Positions 13,020-13,607 of a stretch of 13,607 nucleotides of DNA are shown here, piece after piece. Position numbers and translations under genes: made by a program. The number at the start of each line of letters is the position of its first letter. Position 1 is the stretch's first letter. The notes beneath the pieces are model-generated. The model was not told where the DNA came from. It searched no databases and was given only the letters and a program-made list of their open reading frames with translations. The DNA is from Candidatus Omnitrophota bacterium (GTDB lineage: Bacteria > Omnitrophota > Gorgyraeia > Aquiviventales > Aquiviventaceae): NCBI GenBank assembly GCA_016206675.1, contig JACQRD010000035.1, positions 1-13,607 of the forward strand, written 5' to 3'.

Positions 13020-13607
13020 ATGAAAGCTGTGGTATTTCGGAGGCACGGCGGGCCTGACGTCCTCGAATACGCCGACGTCCCCGATCCCTCCTCCGGCCCC
13101 GGCGAGCTGCTCGTCAGGGTCAAAGCCTGCTCGGTCAACCATCTCGACCTCTGGATTCGCCAGGGCCTTCCCGCCTATCAGATTGCGCTGCCGCACATCT
13201 GCGGCTGCGACGTCGCCGGCGTCATCGAGCGCCTCGGCAGCGGCGTCTCCGGCTGGCAGGCTGGCGACCGGGTGGTGCTGGCCCCAGGCTTAAGCTGCGG
13301 CGTCTGCGGAGCCTGCCGTGCCGGCGTCGACAACCGATGCGTTGCCTACGGCATCCGCGGAGCCGCCACCGACGGCGGCTACGCCGAGCTCATCGTCGCC
13401 AAGGCCTCGGACGCCCTGCCGCTGCCCGCCCGGCTGTCGTTCGAGCAGGCCGCGGCCTACCCGCTCGTCTTTCTCACCGCCTGGCACATGCTGCTCTCGC
13501 GGGCGAAGCTGGCAGCCGGCGAGTCGGTGCTCGTGCAGGCCGGCGGCAGCGGTGTGGGTCATGCCGCGATCCAAATCGCCAAGCACCTGAAGGCCACTGT
13601 CTACACC
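13020..13607 (+). CDS. MDR-family alcohol dehydrogenase-like oxidoreductase (partial)
   Basis: The frame runs from ATG 13020 off the end of the window and gives the first 196 residues of a medium-chain dehydrogenase/reductase. The GroES-like domain has SCGVCGACRAG with Cys at 93, 96, 99 and 107, the exact spacing of the structural zinc lobe. GGSGVGHAAIQIAK (175-188) starts the NAD(P)-binding Rossmann fold. The catalytic zinc ligands look changed: N40 stands in place of the Cys of the usual GVCHTD motif, and G62-C63-D64 replaces Gly-His-Glu. It may therefore be a zinc-poor quinone oxidoreductase-like member. The substrate is unknown. There is no Shine-Dalgarno; the heptad palindrome ends just before the start. 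Confidence 0.88.
   Translation, partial: MKAVVFRRHGGPDVLEYADVPDPSSGPGELLVRVKACSVNHLDLWIRQGLPAYQIALPHICGCDVAGVIERLGSGVSGWQAGDRVVLAPGLSCGVCGACRAGVDNRCVAYGIRGAATDGGYAELIVAKASDALPLPARLSFEQAAAYPLVFLTAWHMLLSRAKLAAGESVLVQAGGSGVGHAAIQIAKHLKATVYT

Noticed and set aside
1..13607. tRNA, rRNA or insertion-sequence genes
   Set aside because: No cloverleaf with TTCGAATC-type loop, rRNA segment or transposase was seen on either strand.

Overview
The window is a GC-rich bacterial chromosome segment with tightly packed genes, mostly on the + strand. Four or five LPS-type glycosyltransferase units, a periplasmic VKOR-DsbA protein and a secreted Ig-like protein point to a Gram-negative cell envelope. No rRNA or marker gene is present, so taxonomy is open. 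The style resembles high-GC genomes of uncultured groups such as Omnitrophota, but that is an impression and not a result.

Layout. Bases 1-128 hold the end of an unrecognised gene. Bases 223-6727 form a glycan-assembly cluster: a GT4-GT9 fusion, a GT4 and three separate GT9 heptosyltransferase-like genes. Two of its junctions are 4-base ATGA overlaps, and the other two are filled by palindromic repeats. A weak terminator closes the cluster. Bases 6758-6951 are an AT-rich leader carrying a clear cyclic-di-GMP-I (GEMM-I) riboswitch with an overlapping intrinsic terminator. It precedes a 717-residue exported protein with a beta-propeller-like region and Ig-like domains (6952-9105). A probable leaderless promoter then drives a VKOR-DsbA fusion (9181-10386). 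This is followed by a peroxiredoxin remnant with an internal deletion and a DUF4202 gene. Endonuclease III lies convergent on the - strand (11222-11914). Divergent from it are a PilZ gene overlapped by a double-ACT gene, and the window ends inside an MDR-family alcohol dehydrogenase-like gene.

How they fit together. The first half probably builds the LPS core or another surface glycan. The second half holds two cyclic-di-GMP receptors, the riboswitch and the PilZ protein. The predicted switch geometry turns the exported protein on when the ligand is high, which would fit a surface or attachment role. VKOR-DsbA would make disulfides in exported proteins, and the exported protein has a Cys-rich loop.

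The most unusual signal is a set of five intergenic palindromes built from short phased units. Four use a 7-base unit with three unrelated core sequences (GGGTTNN, GTGWACS, TTGAGTC), and one uses GTTAC mostly at 10-base spacing. They end 5-22 bases before start codons that lack a Shine-Dalgarno sequence, and some run into gene ends and supply stop codons and C-terminal tails.
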